Under the pieces are notes generated by a model. It saw nothing but the letters and a program-made list of their open reading frames with translations. It ran no database searches and was not told where the DNA came from. Of a stretch of 64,000 bases of DNA, positions 34,477-45,508 are shown piece after piece (positions within the stretch are counted from its first letter, which is position 1; the number at the start of each line of letters is the position of its first letter). The stretch spans positions 3,386,293 to 3,450,292 of the forward strand of contig BCIO01000001.1 of the NCBI GenBank assembly GCA_001599975.1. Direction: 5' to 3'. Made by a program: the position numbers and the translations under genes. This DNA is from Cystobasidiopsis lactophilus. Lineage: Eukaryota > Basidiomycota > Agaricostilbomycetes > Agaricostilbales > Chionosphaeraceae.

Positions 34477-34631
34477 TGTACAAAAGTCCGAACGAGAAGT
34501 CGACGACTGGGCTCAAGGGAGGAGGATGTCGGAGAGCTCGGAAGATCGTGACCGCCGGCTCGCTCTTTTCCCTCGTGAAATGATGGTGTGGGCAATGCAA
34601 AAGATGTTGACGATTAAGAGGTGGTGTCTAA

Positions 34632-37600
34632 CTACTTGATGGACATGCGCGGCTTCTTGTCCCGGGGCTTGGCCTTCTCCTCCTTCTCCGGCGAGGCCAG
34701 ACTCTGGAGGATGAGCTCCCACGTCTTGGCGTCCTTGCCTTCAAACTTGGAGGCCGGGTCCTTCATCTTGACGTCGAACAGCCGCTGGTATTCGCCGCGC
34801 AGGAGCTTGACCGCCAGGGCCGACTTGGGAGCCACGCGCACCCTGATCTTACGGTCGATGGAGAGCGTTTGGGCCGGCAACCGCACGTCGAGCTCGCCTG
34901 AGAGCAGGTAGATGGCCAGATCGTCGACGCTGCCAGTCTCCCAGACATCTGCGATGACAGTTCAGTGGCAGCTCTGGGCTCTTAGAGCTGGGAGAGGGCA
35001 ATGTCACGCACAAAGCTTTTTGGTGAACTGGATGTTAAAATAGGTGACATAGCGGCTGTTGCCAAAGTCGGTCTTCCTCCCAGGCGTAAAGTTGACGCTG
35101 GAAGGGTGGACGGCCGCCGGCGCGTTGTTGAGCAAGGTGCGGAACTGACCCGAGCCGTCCTGCACCAGCAGCTTGGGGAACATGCCCGCCGACACGCATG
35201 CCATGACGATCTTGGGGTCCGCAGCGCCCGTGTTGAAGCGCTCGGGCACTTGGAGGAAACGCATCCGGCTCTTGGAGGGCGTCAGCTCCTTCCGAGTTGC
35301 CCCGTCCAGCAAGCGAGATTCGAGCAGGTAGTCGTACAGCTGCTGCCGGAGCTCCTCGATTTGCTGCAGATTCTGCAGGAACATAGAACGTAAGACGAGT
35401 CAAGAGCGAGCATCTTGGGCGAGCATAGGACCTACGGTCGGCGAGAGAAAGTTTTTGCGGCAGTACGAAAAGTGTGAGCCAGTGTGGCAAGCGTCACGCC
35501 AGCCCAAGAAGACCTGGAATCAGCCGATATCGCGTCAGAGCGCGCTCTTTTTGTACTGGAAGGCCGCCTACCCGGTGCAAGGTCAAGAAATCCGAGTTCT
35601 CCGTCTTGAAAGCCCGCTTGACGGCTTCTGCCTCTGACTCTCGTCCAAAAGGAGTCACAAATGGCGATTTAGATGAAAGGGCGGCAGCAATGGTAAGAGC
35701 CGGGTCGACGCAGTTGAACAAGCAGGCCAGAAGCAGAAGCTTGCCCAGGTGCACGTCCACCGGCAGCTTGACCAGGTGTCTGCCCAACGGAGTGATGTCT
35801 TCATTAGGTGTCAACGCTTTGACTTCTTGAAGCGCGGCAATGGCCCGTTGGACGTTGACGGCCAGAGGCTTGTCGAGACCTCTGGAAAGCACGTCTTCGA
35901 TCGAACCGGTGAAGATCTTGAGGGTCTTGATGCGCAGCGCTAGGTCTTGTAGAGATAACCGGAGCATTTCAGGCACCGGCGCGTCGGCCATTTGGTTCTC
36001 GAAACGGAACTTGGTGAAAAGGTGAAAGGTGATGCCCTCTTGGACTCGCCCCGCTCGACCTCTCCGCTGCATGGCGTTGGACTTGGCGATGTAGGTCTCG
36101 ACCAAGCGACTGATCTGTCGCTTTTCATCGTAGCGCATTTCGCGGTGCTTCCCCCTGCGCCGGAAGTTCAGGATTGGCAGTCAGAAAGCGGACAGGGACT
36201 CACGTATCAATGACACAAGTCACATCGGGAATCGTAACACCTGTTTCTGCGATGTTGGTGGCGATGACAATCTTGCGGATGCCGACTGGGGGGATGTGAA
36301 ACACGCGAGCCTGTCGAGGTCAATAGTATAAGTCAGACATTGTTCGCGGACGAGAGACAAAGACCACTGACCTGATGCTCGCTAGTAATGCTAGAATGAA
36401 GAGGATGAATTTCGAAGCCCGGGCCGCCAAACACAGGGTGGCTTTCTAGGAGCTCGGTAAAACGGCGAATGCTTTCAAGGGAGGGCATGAAGACGAGGAC
36501 AGCTCCGGTGAACTTTGACACGATGGCGTGGTTGTGGATGCAGACTTGCTCTAAAAGTTGGGTCATGAGGTCGTAGTTGATCTGGGCTTGGTCTAAGATT
36601 TCTAACGTTGTTCTGGTGGCAGCTGAGTAGTCGGAGGACAGGGCGGTGGGCGAGGCTTCGTCTTCGTCGTCGGATTGTCGGTCTTCCGTCCGGGGCGCCT
36701 TACGGTTGTCTGTGAAGTCAATATGCGCATTAGGACAAGAGTTCCTAGGAAAGCTGCGAGGCCCACTTCTTTGCCAGGCAATATAAGGCGAGTCAGATTG
36801 TGGATCTAAGCGATACTGGCACATCTCGATAGCGTCTTCGAGGTGATAAGCGGAAACTGGAAAAGTGCGGCCATGGACGTTGATGACCGGGCAGTCGCCC
36901 ATATAGGCCGACACTTTAGCGGCGTCGACCGTGGCACTCATGAGCACAACTCTGTGAGGAAAATCAGATGGTTTAAGCCACTTCGTGACTAGTGCAAAGA
37001 AAACCCACTTCAAATTCCGACGCTTGATGAGCAAATCTTTCAAGATGATGAGCAAAAAGTCTGATTCGATGGACCGCTCGTGGCTGTTCGCTCCAAACTC
37101 AATGAGAACGAGAACAGGTATCAGGGAAGGGAAAGACACTGACATTTCGTCAATGACCAAGTGGGTGATGTCTTCAAGGGTGTTGTCGCCTTCGAGCATA
37201 CGAAGGACGATTCCGGTGGTGGCGTAGATGAGCCGAGTGGCGGGAGTGACACGAGCTTCTAGGCGGATGTTGTAGCCGACCAAGCTTTGCCTCGTACCCA
37301 CCGCATTCGGAGCGTCGCCCAGTTCCCGCGAGACACGCTGAGCCAAAGAGATTGCCGAGATACGGCGGGGCTCTGTGACGAAGACCTTGACGTGCCTTCC
37401 TTCCCGTAGCTCCTGCTCCAGAATGAACACGGGCAGCTGGGTGGACTTGCCAGAGCCTGTCTCGCCGCATAACACCAGCACTTGCGCTTGGTCCAGCGCT
37501 TGCATGATCCGGCCTCGATAAGCCGCAATAGGCAGGGTGATGCGATACTCGAGCATCTCTTGGTAAGCCGGGCGAGCTTGGCGTTCGAAGAACTGCTGCT

Positions 37601-39651
37601 GGAGGCTGGTCGAGGTGGCGATTTCCGAATCGGCAAACTCCAACCCTGTTGAGTGGCCGTTCATCGAGGCTGCCTCCTTCGGGCCGCGACTGGAGGAAGA
37701 TTGGTCCGCGTTGTCCAGTCGAGGCTGGACGATCTCGGTGAGTTCGGCGAGGTGGAAGCGGTAAGCAGCTTCGTCGGCCAGCCGCTTGCGAGTGTCCAGC
37801 TCGTTCCACAAATCCCTGAAAGCAGGAGGGAGCTGGCGCGACACCGATGCCGTGTCCAAAGCAAACAAGGCCAAGACGGAGACGTAGTTGTATGCCTGGG
37901 GCTGGTCGTGGCACGCCTCGTCGTCCATCGCAAACACCTCTTCCGCTCCGCTCTCCCACCGGATGGTCACTTTGGCCCGGACCGCTCTCGACTTGCTGAT
38001 GACGGAGAAGAACGGCCTGGCGACCTTGTCTCGCCGGCGCACGAGCTCCTCTAGTAGCGACTTGGGCGACTTGCCGGAGAACTGCTTGGGCAACTTCATG
38101 TCCCGGACACGAACGGTCAAGCCGGACTCGGTCACTTCCTCCTGTGGCATCTCGTCCAGAAGAGCACCGAACAGGCTCTCGTCGCCCTCGTCCTCTGTGG
38201 TCGTAGTTGTTGCTTGAGAGGCAATCGATGTGTCGGCCGCGCTGTCAGGTGGTGAAGCATCGACCTCCTCCTTCTCCTGCTTTCCGTTAACACCATCCGC
38301 ATCCGCTGGTGCTTTTGCCTTCTTTTTGGACGAAGGCGCCTGCTGCTTGGCCGAGCGCATGGCCTGGTCGAGCTCGAGTTTCTTGGCCCGGAAAGCCAGT
38401 TCGGCGTCCTTCCGATCGAACATGTAGGCCTTTGCTGCTTGATTCATGAGCTCGTGCAGCTCGCGGCTCCTGGCGTCGTCCGAGGACGTTGGGTCGCGAG
38501 TCAATTCCAGCAGCTCGAGCTTGGCCGACACGTAGATGGCGGTCGCGTCCTCCTCGATCGACTGCTCCTTCTTAGAGCCTGGCGCTTCTTCGGATGGTGG
38601 TGAGTCTAGAACGGAGGAGCTGGAGCTATTTTCGGGCTGGACAGGCGGTTGCGGAGCGTCCAAGTCGAGGGGTTGAATTCGAGAGTCGGAGGTGGGAGCG
38701 GCGAAAGCGCCAGATTGGGTCATACGAGGAGTCGAAGGCAAAGAGGGAGACACAACGGATGCTGAGGAGGAGGAGGCAACCGAAGAATCAATAGGCGCTG
38801 AGCCCTGAGGACCTGCCGCGGTGGATGGCTCGAAGGACAGCTCTTCAGGTTTGCAATGTAGCACGAGCTGTACGTCGGTGGACCTGTATCTTGAGTTTTG
38901 AAGAGGAGCTATGGTAGGCAAGGACGTACCCATTGGATAGCTTCCTCCAGATCCAACAGCGGGATGACAGCGAGCACTTCCATGATCCGGGCTTTAGCAA
39001 AGCCAAGGCGGTCCAGGACAGCGTAGATGCTGGCTGCCTTGATTAAAAGCTTCTCTAGGGATTCGCCGAGCTGGCTTTTGGGCTGGGCTGAGAGATCAAG
39101 ATCAAGCTTAGCGGCTGTCAATGCGCACGAGTTGGACGTAGAGCCTCACAAGCTGGTTCGTTCTCCATTGCGTTTTGTAGCACCGCATCTCGCTGTGTAT
39201 CTCAGCACATTTAGGATGGCATTATTGAGACATTGGAGGGGAGACGAGACGCACGACCTGATTGTTCGTCCAGAGGAAGGATGGCAGCGTCTTGCTCAGC
39301 CGCTTGTCGTATTCGATGGCCTGCGAGTCGGCCCAGTGAGCATAAAACAGACAGTAATGATAAGCGTTGAAGTACCTTGAGCGACTTGGAGATGTCCTTC
39401 TGGGCGAGCGGCTTGACCCTCTCAGCCTGCAACTGCAATTGATGCAGCTCCGCCTCCTCCAAGCTGAACTCGTCCGCCGCCTCGCCATTCGCAGCTGATG
39501 CAGCTACCGCCTGCTCGTCTGGCACTGGCGGCTGCTCGGGCTGCTCCGGTTCAGGCTCTTCAACAGCGACAGGCTGCACCTTCTTCGCTATGCTTGTTGT
39601 CGCAAAGCCTCGCTCTGGGCCAGACTTCTTCTTGGCCTTCTTGTTCGGCAT
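34632..39651 (-). CDS. DExH-box RNA helicase, DHX29/YLR419W-like
   Basis: Large superfamily 2 helicase. The N-terminus [20 protein letters not shown] is characteristic of the DHX29/YLR419W group. A UBA-like segment follows ([19 protein letters not shown], near 38960-39060). The long middle contains a conserved block (PLTAYR-like [16 protein letters not shown]) leading into the helicase core. Motif I is [14 protein letters not shown] (near 37440-37480) and motif Ia is [16 protein letters not shown]. Motif II is DEIH, split by an intron near 37070-37160 (DE-AT|C-CAC). Motif III is LMSATVD, motif V is [14 protein letters not shown] (near 36230-36280) and motif VI is [12 protein letters not shown] (near 36040-36075). 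Then come helicase-associated and OB-fold regions, ending DKKPRMSIK. In animals DHX29 aids 43S scanning on structured leaders; the same role here is inferred. Confidence 0.88.
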
Positions 39652-40591
39652 CTTGATCTTGCTTCCATCCACCAAAGTCGCTGGGGATTGACGGTCGAGC
39701 GATTCCAAGCCGCTGCTTGCTCAGGCCAGATTTGTTTTGGACCTGGTCCATCAACTTGCGCTATGATTTTGTGACTGATGCTTGCTGTTTATGATCCTGT
39801 GTTGCTTCCAAAAGACTGCGCAAGCAGCGTGCGCAGTGTGACATGGCTTTGATCATGTCCCAGGCTTCTCTTCATTGACTTCATTCCCACCTTCGCTGGT
39901 GGACTCGAAGTGCTTCTTGGCAACCTTGCTTCATTTTCTGCTCCGAACAATCCCCAAGAGCTATAAGATGTTTCTTGTTGGGTTTGATGCTCCCAGAAAG
40001 CGACGATGGGCAGCTGGCGGGAAGTCGTCTTCACCATTTTGCCAGCGTCCGCGGGCAGTACATCTTCTGGCGCTTCATCTTTGCTTAATTATCAAACCAG
40101 TGGTATGTGGCTGTCTTTTGGGGATGAGCGTCGAGTCGGCCACTAGAGACATCGTGAGTCTGGTCTCTACAAACATTTGCTTCCGATTGGCTCTGCATCA
40201 ACTTCAAGCTGGATGACAGCTAACTTTCATCACGCAGATTACTGGCATGTAGCTCAATGTCTAGCGGCGCTACCGTCAGGTGAAAGCAAGGTGCAAGAGG
40301 GGCCGCTCTCAGGGTAGAAACCAAAGTCCAGTGGCAAAGTTCTACCAGATAACCTGACCAGTCTACAATGCATTGTACATGATAAGAGTCCAAACTTATA
40401 TGCTATTCGACAAGTTACAGAATGTGAGAGATAGGAGAAGAGTGCCGAAGTTTTGTACAGTTGACAAAATAGTTGGATGCCAAATACTGAAGTGTCCCAC
40501 ACCACTTGATTGATACTGAATAACTGAGAGAGGTGAACAACATTTGAGGAGGCTGACAAAGAGGTGATGTGAAGTGAGACCGGGTCCGACT
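39652..40591. other. Intergenic region, no gene seen
   Basis: About 0.9 kb that includes the upstream region of the helicase gene. A 113-residue frame on the + strand (39875-40216) and short minus frames lack motifs or consistent splice-joined partners. Confidence 0.5.
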
Positions 40592-41935
40592 CTAGCTGCG
40601 CTTGCGGCCCTTGCTTCTGCTCTTGGGCTTGGACTCGACGGCATTGGCGGAGGGAGGAGCAGAAATGATGTGGGTAGTGTTGTAGCCCTCGTCAATGCGA
40701 ACCTGCTTCGGGACCCGAGCCCTCTTTGCCCTCTTTGCCGGACGCGGAGAGGATGCGGTCGATTCGAGNGTAGTNGACGANGGACCAGACTGCAGGGTCT
40801 CAGACGTNGACCGGCTGTCGTTNGGTGAAGGGGTAGAAGCAGACGCTGTTCGAGATTTGAGGGCCGGGATCTTGATGAACAAGTTGGAGCTGGCGGGCTC
40901 GTCGCTGGCGTCATCCCTCTTGCGCTTCAAGCTCTTGCCGCCTTCGGCACCCACGGGCTCTGGTGGCGTCTCGGACGACACCTTTTGCGTCTTGGGAGTC
41001 TTTGAGCGGGTGCCATACCCTTGGATGGCAGAGAGATCGTCCGATTGAGCCGGANGAGGTGGAGGAGAGGAGGTAAGCGCAGCGCCATCGCTCAAGTTAG
41101 CCGCCGCCGGCTTGGGTAGAGTAGATGTAGCCGAGGCCTTCTTGCCAGTTGAAGCTTTGGCAGATTTGGGAGTACCGGCCTTCTTGCCAGCTGCAGACTT
41201 GGTCTTTTTCGACTTGGCGGCCGGCTTTCTCGCGGGAGGAGGGGCGAGTGGGGTATTGGCCGGCGGGTGGTCGAAATGGACNAGGACAGTGAAGTCGTTT
41301 TCGTANTGCTTGATGGGCGCTGCCTCTGCCGCAGCTTNCATTTCCTTCTCCAAAAGTGGCAAGNCCGCGGCCATTGCTTGCTGNAACGCCAACTGCGCCC
41401 GGAAGCTCTTGTTCGCGGCATCGGGCTTGCGAAGCTTTGGTAGGTNTGCNTTGCGAGCCGCTTTGNNTNCTCGGNTTCGGAGANGTNTAGCGGTGCGGCC
41501 TTGGGGAACTTGCTCGCTGATGGGAATGCGGCCGATNCCGCCCTCGACGTGGGACTGGTCAGCGTCGAAGGTCTGTTTTAAGCCAAGNTCANTCGGNGAN
41601 CAACTGCNNGCTTCCAAAGCAAGACTCACNGGCAAGCCTTNGAACAGNTCGCCATTGTCAAGCTCCATCGGTTTCCCACTGANATTCACGGCGACGTCCA
41701 TGAACAACAGGCGGTTGGCCTCCTCAAGGGAAAGCTGAGAGAGGGATGGAGTCAGTCGAGGGCCCGCAGGCACTTCAAGGGAAGTCAAACTCACCTCTGG
41801 CCCGGCAAGAAGTGACGATGCAAGCAGCAGCTGATTGGGCTTTGGATCAGCACAAGCAAATGANAATNGGNCACAAACNGAACGGCTTACTGTTCGGAAG
41901 CTCGTTGGGACGTGGGCTTGAGAGGAGGACGCCAT
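40592..41935 (-). CDS. Uncharacterised Lys/Ser-rich, probably nuclear protein
   Basis: Not recognised. The frame is open across the whole stretch, but in-frame introns are evident, for example GTGAGTTTGACTTCC...CTCTCAG near 41734-41795 and a GTGAGTCTTGC... intron near 41575-41630. N-terminal part: MASSSQAHVPTSFRT, then LLLASSLLAGPE, LSLEEANRLLFMDVAVN and GKPMELDNG. The middle has a helical segment (FRAQLA, LPLLEKEM) and the C-terminal half is a low-complexity Lys/Ala/Ser/Pro tail (AAGKKAGTPKSAKASTGKKA). It ends with several basic clusters (KRAKRARVPKQVRIDEGYNT, KSRSKGRKRS) resembling nuclear localisation signals. About forty unknown residues result from N bases in the assembly, so any family assignment is unsafe. 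Confidence 0.55.
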   Translation of the reverse strand: MASSSQAHVPTSFRTVSRXVCXXXSFACADPKPNQLLLASSLLAGPEVSLTSLEVPAGPRLTPSLSQLSLEEANRLLFMDVAVNXSGKPMELDNGXLFXGLXVSLALEXXSXXPXXLGLKQTFDADQSHVEGXIGRIPISEQVPQGRTAXXLRXRXXKAARXAXLPKLRKPDAANKSFRAQLAXQQAMAAXLPLLEKEMXAAAEAAPIKXYENDFTVXVHFDHPPANTPLAPPPARKPAAKSKKTKSAAGKKAGTPKSAKASTGKKASATSTLPKPAAANLSDGAALTSSPPPXPAQSDDLSAIQGYGTRSKTPKTQKVSSETPPEPVGAEGGKSLKRKRDDASDEPASSNLFIKIPALKSRTASASTPSXNDSRXTSETLQSGXSXTXLESTASSPRPAKRAKRARVPKQVRIDEGYNTTHIISAPPSANAVESKPKSRSKGRKRS

Positions 41936-43963
41936 GTTGGTGCAGGTTTGGGCAAGGGCTTGGACTCGAAGGCGAGAGTGTGCGNTTTGTTCGAATTCTC
42001 GAGACGAGAATGTGGATGAGCAGGAGCAAGAGTAATTGTGACTCTCTCTGAGGGCCCGCCGTGACCGTTTTGCCAGGCCTCATCGTTCGAGTGGCGGCCG
42101 TCGACATTAAAGTTTGCGCTATCAACTTTTCGACGCGAAGCCAGCACCATTGGAAAGCCACGAATCAGCAGAGCAGAATGAGCTCGGTGTGAAAGCGAAG
42201 CGACGTGTCATTAAGGAGCACTTGGTCGTCAAAGTCTGTCCGTTGCGCCGGCGGACAGAGTCGCGGCGCTCGCCCACGTTTGCCACAAACGGCCAGCGGC
42301 TTCCCGGCGTCATCCTACACGCCTCTTCAGGCACTGAGATTGTGCTGGGGCAGTGCAGCAGCGTCATAGCAGGGTGGGATGAACGCCAGCCAGAGGGCAG
42401 CAAAACTCGCCGGCTGGGTTCCGGTGCTCAAGAATGCCTCTTCACGAATTGTACACAGCTCACACCCGATCTATGCACCCCACAGAGGACATAGGGACAC
42501 TCCGAGCACACGCAAGGAAGGCAGCAACGGCAACACCTGCCTTGTTTGCCACCTCGCCCAAAAACCCAAGCTGAGGGGCTGGCCTGTAAAGCAATGTCGG
42601 GGCCGGTCTTCTTTCTTTGTTGCGAATTCGAATTCTACGTGCAAACAAAATTTATGGAAGGAGAACGGTCCGTTTGTAGCGGCGGAGGGTTCGAGGATGT
42701 GCGTGAAGGCCAGCAAACCCAAGACACCTTACACGACCAGCCCTAATCACATCACTTCAAACCATTGAAAGTCGAGCACGAAAATATAGTTGGGATGGGT
42801 GGGCAGTCGCTGAGTGTCGAGAGGGCTATCGCAGTCTTGCCCTTAGAGAATCGCAGAGAAACAGAAGGGCTTTGGGTCGTAGAGTCGGCGCCTGAGTCGA
42901 AAGAACACCAAATACAAAGGAACTGGCTGATATATGGACTGGTACGCAGGCGAGGTCGGCTGTGCGAGTCCGATTCCGACGCCGAGCTGCGTTGGGCTGC
43001 TGATCGTGCTTCGAGTCGGTTGAGTCGAGCCTTTGATCTCGCGGTGTTGAGCTGGAGAGCTGATCCGTATCTCTGTACTGCTGGTGTGGTGGTCATCGGG
43101 GCGAAAAAAGTGGTGTGGTATCGGAAGTGGCGACAACACTGGAACGAAGATGCCCTGGAGGCTACAAGATCTAACGTCGACCTTTTGAGGACAGTTAGCG
43201 TCATTTTCAATCCTTATTCACCAAAAATAGGCCTGCGGGCACCGATGAGCTAGACTCTTGGTGGCAAATTTGATGGNAGGGCTGACCTCGAGCTGAAGCC
43301 TCGCATGCGAACGATCCAAAATCAATGAGCGATCAGCATATTGGTGCATCACAAGCAGCACACAACTGCCGACCGCAAGCGCAGAGCAGGCCACAACGGA
43401 CGGAGAGCGAGTCGAGCCGTTGCAACTTCAGGCACCACTCCGGGCAAAAAGGAGCCTTCTTTCTCCTTGCGAGCGATGATCGAACGCGTCGCCAACACGG
43501 AATCCAAAGTATCGTGAATTCAGGCCGCTCCAAGCCAGCTGCAGCGGTTTCCGGCCAGACGGTGCACATCATCAAATCCCGCTTGAATTTTGCGTGGTGA
43601 TCGATAGACGCGGATTGGAAGAGGGAGGGCAGGTGCGCGGCCTGGTGCAATAAGAGCAGCACCAGAAATGCCGTTCACGTCTCAGAAAGAGGGATCAGAG
43701 AGCTCGTCGATTGGCCAACGGCAGCAGAGAAGTGCGAAACGGCAGGAGTGGATGTCGGACCTTTTGAGTGCTCTCGTTTGATGGTGCTCCTTGTCTCAAC
43801 TCCTTGCACAAGGCAGGATTATAGTCTCAAGTAGCCACAGACGTCCGGACCGAGGCCAGTCTGCTAGGGACCAGCAGCCTGTGCGCACTCGCCCTGAGGC
43901 AGGCCGGCGAATTGGCTCTTGATTCTGTTCCTCCGCCCGGCTCAAGTCTCCAGTAGCTCCAAC
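41936..43963. other. Gene-poor region
   Basis: About 2 kb between divergent genes. Overlapping frames of 100-160 residues exist on both strands (for example 42114-42494 and 42765-43253 on +, 42752-43210 on -). None shows a domain, signal peptide or splice-joined continuation. One ambiguous base lies near 43276. Possibly promoter regions plus a non-coding or very diverged gene. Confidence 0.4.
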
Positions 43964-44964
43964 ATGGTCAAATCTGTGGCTTTGTTGACTGGCTGCTCCT
44001 CTGGTATCGGCGCCGCCTTTGCCCTGGACTTGGTTCAACGAGGATGGACTGTGTTCGCAACGGCACGCAATGTCGCTGCGTTGGACGAGCTCAAGGCCGC
44101 TGGCTGCGAGGTGCTCAGCCTGGACATCACCAAGGAGGAGGATTTGCAATCTGCAGTCAAGGCTGTGACGGACAAGGCGGGCGGACAACTGAATCTGCTG
44201 GTCAATAATGTGCGTTGCTTGCTTGTTGTTTTTTGGATTGCGCACAGAGTTGAGACGAGGCGCAGGCTGGAATTGGTTCCCTTCCTTGCCCGCTATTGGA
44301 GGTGGACGTCAACAAGGTCCGAGATCAATTTGAGGTCAACTTCATGGCCGTCATTCGCATCATCCAAGTCTTCTCCAATCTGCTCATCAACACCGCCCAT
44401 TCAACGACTTTTGAGAATACAACCGCTACCATTCTGAACGTCGGAAGCATCACAGGCGTCAAAGCGTTTGCTTTTCGGGCAGTCTACAGTGCTTCGAAAG
44501 CCGCAATCTATTCATTGTCGGACGGACTCAGGCAAGAGCTGGCACCGCTAAAGGTCAATGTGGTCGTCTCCGTTACGGGTACGTCGTTTTTCATTGTCTC
44601 GCAATCCAGCGAGCAGCGGACCAACCTCTAAATCCTCGCAGGTGGAGTTCACACCGAGATAGTGGCCAAAGCCATCAGCTTGGCACGCGACGACATTTCC
44701 ACAAGTCCATATGCTTCACAGCAGCCAGGGCTCAACCAAACTCTGCTCAGCTTACGAAAAGCGTCGGATTCGAAGTCTTTCAGCCCCTCTCAATTTGCTC
44801 AGGCGGTCATTCCTCAAGCGATCCTTTCCAACCCGCCGCCCGAGATCTATGCGGCATCCTACGCTTGGCACTTTCACTATCTCATTCCCTACCTACCCAC
44901 TTGGTTGGCAGATCGGTTGTTGGCCAAGACGATGGGCACGCATTTGATTCAGTATCAACCGTGA
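43964..44964 (+). CDS. Short-chain dehydrogenase/reductase, AYR1-like
   Basis: NADPH-dependent SDR resembling 1-acyldihydroxyacetone-phosphate reductase (AYR1), which makes lysophosphatidic acid on lipid droplets and ER. The start at 43964 gives MVKSVALLTGCSSGIGAAFA with the cofactor motif TGxxxGIG. ATARN supplies the NADP-preferring arginine, and LSLDITKEED follows. The structural NNAG is rebuilt over the first intron (LVNN|AGIGSLPCPLLEVDV). Catalytic residues are Ser in LNVGSITG and YSASK (YxxxK, near 44485-44500). After a second intron the substrate region GVHTEIVAKA follows, and the C-terminal hydrophobic block LIPYLPTWLADRLLAKTMG may sit on a membrane. The exact substrate is inferred. 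Confidence 0.85.
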
Positions 44965-44994
44965 TCTGCTTGCAATTGCCGTGTCCAGCGCTCC

Positions 44995-45010
44995 CTCTCT
45001 CTCTCTCTCT
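44995..45010 (+). repeat. (CT)8 microsatellite
   Basis: Sixteen-base CT dinucleotide run just downstream of the SDR stop codon, followed by a short AT-rich stretch. Confidence 0.9.
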
Positions 45011-45192
45011 TTATAGTTAGCCTTCTTTGAAAGCGTTGCGCTCCACTTGTTTCTTTCGCCTCCCGCACTTCGAAGCGTGCGCGGAAGTTGTATTTAGGCT
45101 GCTCCACCATTAGAATTATTCACACTTTGACCGCCAACTCTTCGACGCCAATCATTTGCGAAAGTCGCGAGTTGGGAGACCGTTGTCCTGTC

Positions 45193-45508
45193 ATGAGCAA
45201 CCTCCGCAGTTTCCGCGGATGGCTCATCATCGTTGGCTCTGTCCTGACGGCGTTGCTGTCCTGCGCGCTGCTTTATCTGCCCTGGCTGACTTCACCTTTG
45301 ACGCATAATGTGACTGTCTTTCGTTTACATTGCTATGAGGTTTTCGGCTCCTCACACTTCCCACCTTGAACAGCTTGAGGATCCGTCCACCTTTCGGCTC
45401 CACCTAGGCTTTCTACTGGTACCCATGGCCTTGCTCTTTGTGATCGTCAATTGGGGAGGATTGAAGCTGTACCGGCATGCCCCGCCGTCCTCAACGCTCG
45501 CTACTTGA
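45193..45508 (+). CDS. PIG-Y/ERI1-like small membrane protein
   Basis: Two exons (45193-45309 and 45374-45508) join in phase 0 to give 83 residues with two hydrophobic helices: WLIIVGSVLTALLSCALLYL and FLLVPMALLFVIVNW. The second helix runs into NWGGLKLYRHA, which closely resembles the C-terminus of PIG-Y (WMGIKLFRHN in the human protein). PIG-Y is the small regulatory subunit of the GPI-GlcNAc transferase that starts GPI-anchor synthesis in the ER. Size and two-helix layout fit; budding yeast Eri1 is the counterpart. The match rests on a short motif, so the name is provisional. Confidence 0.65.

Noticed and set aside
42114-42494. Frame with VLGQCSSVIAGWDE resembling an FKBP motif
   Set aside because: Only this short stretch matches. 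The rest of the FKBP fold, including the YTG and FDSS-like blocks, is absent.
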